Shown piece after piece: positions 60,268 through 64,000 of a DNA stretch of 64,000 nt (position 1 is the stretch's first letter; each line of letters begins with the position of its first letter). The notes beneath the pieces are model-generated. The model did no database searches. It was not told the DNA's origin and saw only the letters and a program-made list of their open reading frames with translations. The position numbers and the translations under genes are program-made. The stretch spans positions 15,748,001 to 15,812,000 of the forward strand of contig CM041465.1 in assembly GCA_023213395.1 (NCBI GenBank), given 5' to 3'. This DNA comes from Cycas panzhihuaensis (Eukaryota > Cycadophyta).

Positions 60268-62508
60268 TCATGCTTGTGGGGGTAAGAGGATCTATTACGC
60301 TTCGACTAGATGTAAAGGCCTAAAGGTGTAAGATAGGTCAAAGTCACCCTTGAAGGGCATCTACGCATCAGAACACATAATTTGATGAATTGAGTGGGAA
60401 TGGGAAAGAAGGAGTGCATCCAGCTAAAGATGTTTGATGCCAATCTTGATGTGATCCTTCTTGCCGCTCCTTGATTGCCAAGAAAGCCGCTTTTCATTAT
60501 TACAAGTGTTGTTAGAGATAGGAGGGGCTTCCTTACCTTCCCTAATTATCTAGTTCAACTAATACAAAGATGGAAGAAAAAGAGGAATGAACATAAAGTA
60601 TACTTAAAGTAGAAATAATGTTACCTCTTTGTAGGGTGTTGCCTTGCTTACAAGAGGGAATCCTCCACCTTCACAACAAGAGACCTTTCTATAAGCAAAG
60701 ATGTATATATCTATATGTCTATTATTTCAATTAAAATGTCATTAGTAGGTTTGATTCCAATATACAATAATAAAATAAAAGTTAAATATTATTTTTCTTG
60801 CTTATAACCTCACTATGCAACTATTGAGAGAAATAGGAAGAGGAGGAGAAAAGGGTTACCTCGGGATGGCAGAGCTCCTCTATAGGATAGTGTCTCCCAA
60901 ATAACTATATGTATCTCACACTTAGGTGGTAATTTGGTTTAGTATTTTGAGGTAGGATATCAAGTCACAAAAGTATGTTACAAGTTTCACAATAAAAAAT
61001 GTTGCACTAGCTATGGTAAGATGCTTTGTAGCTTAGGGGAGGGGGTTATCCAAGTGGAAGGTAGGCTTTGAAGTCAGAACTTAGGCCTATTGACCTTCCT
61101 ACAATCTCCCTTAGCTATTCAAGCACTCCACCTACCATTAGCCAGTGATTTTGAGGGTGAAACAATAGTTTTTATGGTAAAAAGGAGTTGTTGCCTCCAA
61201 GTTTACACAAGGAAATCTACTAAATGTTTATGAAATTAGATTTAAACCATAAAACCAATAAAATAAATAATAAATGGTGATATAAACAAAGTAAAATGAG
61301 GATATTAATAAGAAAAAACTAAACTAAAATGGGCTTACCCATTGAGGGGAGGAGTATGCTGATGAAAGTTGAAGGTTTTGTTGTAGAAAAACCACTTTTG
61401 GAGGGCGAATCTGTGCTTGATGGTGAGAATGAGAGTCTCCTTAGCTACTTTGGTAGTTTGGGAAGCTCCTTAACTTCCACAGGGCTAATTTTCTCTTCCT
61501 TTAACTATCCCAAGTCTGATTTATGGCTTAGATTATGATAGAATACTAGAATTATGAGAGAGTTGCTTGAAAGAGAGCTCCAAAATGAAGAATGATCCTT
61601 CATAATGAGTTTAAAATTCAGTTTTTAAGTTCTAAAGATCTCTCAGGACCAATAGGCCCTGATTTGGGTTGGTCTCAAGGTTAGATCTCATATCAGGCTT
61701 ATATTAAATGTGATTTTAAATGTTATTACCCGTGTTTAAACTCATAATAATTACACCATGAATATATAAGTAACATTAAGAATATATTCGTAGGGCACAC
61801 CAATCAAAGCAGGGCAAGCAAAAGTCAAGGTGGAGAAGAAATAGAACTATAAAATTTGTACAATTAAAAAAAACTTTATAAATATTGGTAAAAGAAGGAG
61901 GAAGCTCCTATTGAGTGCCTAAAATTCCTCCCTAAGGGTCAATAAATTAAACCCAAGCTATTCTATAAGTTAAAAAGTGGTGGAAACATATGAGAAACTC
62001 ATCGAAATGAGCCATAAATTAATGAATGGATGGTAATCAAGGATGCTGAGGTACAAACAAAGCCCAAATAGTTAACATCAATGAAATTTATAAGCAAATC
62101 TCATACAGAATGAGTAATAAAGGGCATCTTTCCTTTTGGGACCTCAAAAAACCATCCTTAGCAGACTGAGGGGATAAATGAGGCATAATAAGAAGGGAAA
62201 AGATGCTACAAGAGGGTATAAAACAAGCCATGAATCACCCAAACTAAGCTACAAAGGCATGTGAGGGACCTATTGCCCATTGGGGCTTACCACAGGAGCT
62301 TGATGGTGTCATTAGACTAGAGTCCTGGTCATAATAGGTAGAAAACATGCATAAGTAAGGTGATTAAGTAAGAAATCTGAGCAATCAAGCAATCACTCAA
62401 GTATACATACTAAAATAATCATGAAAATATGATAAAGAGTAAGGGTTAGAATATATACTTGAACTCACCTATGTAAGGGTCCCCAATCCATTCCTGGCTA
62501 GTAGGAAA
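60268..62508. mobile_element. Insertion of unknown type in Copia-IV, 2.24 kb
   Basis: Flanked by a 12-bp duplication with one mismatch, so it arrived as a unit. Ends are tcatgcttgtgggggtaag and cctggctagtaggaaa; I find no matching terminal inverted repeats, LTRs or poly(A). The only frames are short: a minus frame at 60497-60306 and a plus frame at 61329-61538 (PLLEGESVLDGENESLLSYF). The sequence is less AT-rich in places than its host. A duplication of this length would suit a Mutator-like or LINE-type insertion, but neither is supported by other signs. Confidence 0.6.
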
Positions 62509-64000
62509 TAGATGATAAAAGCATTAAATGCATTATGATTAGATATAAAAATAAATCTAGGGTATACAGATACATAGATCTAAAGACAAATAGAATATAT
62601 GTTAGTAGAGATGTAACTTTTGATGAACAAATAAATTAAAAGGATAAAATAGTACATAGATAAGCTGAAGGAAATACATATACATATGTGCTAGTTGAAG
62701 AAATATCTAAAGTTACTATAGTAGAAAATGATATGTTAGAACTTTAGGAAGAAACTAAGAAAGACATCTCTAAATAACAACAAAGTCTTATTTGAAGTAA
62801 AGTAAAATTTCTTTAAAGATAAACAAAATACTCCTTAAAGAATTAGTGATAAAGCCCTAAAAAAATTACCCAAGTGGTACATTAAGACTCTTGAAGAATC
62901 AAAAGGAAATATCTTTGAACAAAGAACTAGATCATAGAGACATCAAAGTTTAAAGTGCTCTATTAAACTATAAAATTATTTAGAAGAATGTGATCACCCA
63001 AAATGATAAAAGGCTATGGATGTTGAAATTAATACCATCTAGAAAAACAAGACCTAGGAATTAGTTTATGCTCCCATAGATAAATCCATTGTTAGTTACA
63101 AATGGGTATATAAAATAACAAAAAAGTCTAATGGGATAGCTAAAAGATATAAGGTAAAAATGATAGCAAAAGGTTACACTCAAACAATAGGTATTGATTA
63201 CAAGAAAACCTTTTCCCCAATAACTAAGTTGATAATTATGTGAACAGTCATGACTATGGTAACATAATTCAAATGAAACATCATATAACTTAATGTTAAA
63301 AGTACTTTTCTAAATGGTGGCTTGACTAAAGAAGTATATATACAACAACCAACTAGATACATAGAAAAAGGTGAAGAACTTCTAGTTTATAAACTAAAAA
63401 AGACCTTATATATAGATTAAAATAGGCACTTAAAGCATGGTATGCAAAATTAGATCAACATCTATGTTAGACAAGTTTCTACCAATTTGGATTAAGCCCT
63501 AATCTATATAACAAAACAAACAAAGATAATTTAATAATTATCATTATAGTTTATGTAGATTCCATGTTAATTATAGGAAATGATGATAATACAATCTATA
63601 AAATCAAGTTACAGATGAAAGAAGAATTTGAAATGATAGATATGGATCTACTTCATTACTATCTAGGTATTTAAGTTTGTCAACAAAGAATTCTATCTTT
63701 ATATCCCAAGCAAAATATATAAGAAATCTTATTCAAAAATTTAAAATGGAAGATTGTAATAGTTATGCCACTCTAATAGAAATTGGATATGTTTTGAATG
63801 TTGATGATGATGGACAACCAATGGATGGAACCTTGTATAGACAATTAGTAGGTAGTCTTATCTACCTTACAATTACTAGACTTGATATCTCATATTCAGT
63901 TAAAATTATCTCTATATATATCTAACATCCAAAGATATCTCATTAGAAAGATGCTAAAAGAATTCTCAAATATATTAAAGGAATCTCAACAATGGGTCTT
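62509..64000 (+). pseudogene. Copia-IV integrase end and reverse transcriptase (cut by window edge)
   Basis: Resumes at DDKSIKCIM (62511 onward), then YRYIDLKTNRIYVSRDV. RT: LPKWYIKTLEESKGNI, ELVYAPIDKSIVSYKWVYKI, AKGYTQTIGIDYKKTFSPIT and LVYKLKKTLY. The catalytic box at 63552-63563 reads YVDS instead of YVDD. The last open stretch, 63677-63925, carries CNSYATLIEI, GTLYRQLVGSLIYLTITRLD and ISYSV. Frameshifts and stops are frequent. Confidence 0.9.

Larger units (their letters stand above)
58931..64000 (+). mobile_element. Copia-IV: 5'-truncated Ty1/copia, continues beyond the window
   Basis: Starts inside the gag zinc-knuckle region, directly abutting the broken Gypsy-D LTR, and runs through protease, integrase and RT to the window edge. 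A 2.24 kb insertion (60268-62508) splits integrase. It is more decayed than Copia-II and III and differs enough to be another family of the same general type. LTRs are not visible. Confidence 0.85.

Noticed and set aside
60268-62508. Helitron (starts TC, has ctag followed by t near its right end)
   Set aside because: Helitrons do not duplicate their target, but a 12-bp word is doubled here, and cutting at ctag leaves extra sequence in the host frame. No 3' hairpin was found.

Overview
This is a stretch of plant nuclear genome made almost entirely of decayed LTR retrotransposons. I see no convincing host gene. Evidence for a plant is: Ty1/copia elements with the initiator-Met primer site (TGGTATCAGAGC), Ty3/gypsy elements with a tRNA-Glu primer site, a very large gypsy element with the Tat/Ogre-like layout, and AT-rich DNA. 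The many old, uncleared, nested elements suit a large-genome seed plant; a gymnosperm is my guess and is not proven. Most damage in the coding remnants looks like C-to-T or G-to-A change (Gln or Trp codons to stops, zinc-knuckle Cys to Tyr), as expected for long-methylated repeats.

Layout. 1-1941: non-coding DNA with three small tandem duplications. 1942-4396: minus-strand copia remnant (Copia-I) with a hybrid structure. 4395-4535: C-rich block with a perfect hairpin. 4540-6782: plus-strand chromovirus-type gypsy fragment (Gypsy-A) with its 3' LTR. 6843-7271: 29-bp minisatellite. 7272-12937: AT-rich DNA with little recognisable content. 12943-21047: minus-strand Gypsy-B with target-site duplication ctagt, carrying nested Copia-II (15581-18882, duplication catct). 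22929-25486: about 2.5 kb of (AT)n/(AC)n microsatellite. 27524-58930: plus-strand giant Gypsy-D, interrupted by Copia-III (32583-48419, duplication gttcc/attcc), itself interrupted by minus-strand Gypsy-C (35879-46471, duplication ctaca). 58931-64000: Copia-IV, which runs off the right edge and holds a 2.2 kb insertion of unknown type.

The most unusual item is a complete, decayed tRNA-Glu(CUC) sequence with an encoded CCA end (20242-20317). It lies exactly where Gypsy-B should have only a short primer-binding site and joins the 5' LTR directly to an RNase H fragment. I read it as a reverse-transcription accident: the whole primer tRNA was copied and then joined to downstream pol sequence, deleting gag, protease and most of RT. 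The related Gypsy-C has an ordinary 13-nt primer site with the same 1-nt spacer.

Two further points stand out. Gypsy-B and Gypsy-C share a post-pol reading frame of about 355 codons with an aligned start and a conserved C-terminal coiled coil. Gypsy-D carries antisense reading frames and several unrelated tandem arrays between integrase and its 3' LTR, as described for Tat/Ogre-type elements. No autonomous element survives; Copia-II keeps the best RT and RNase H.
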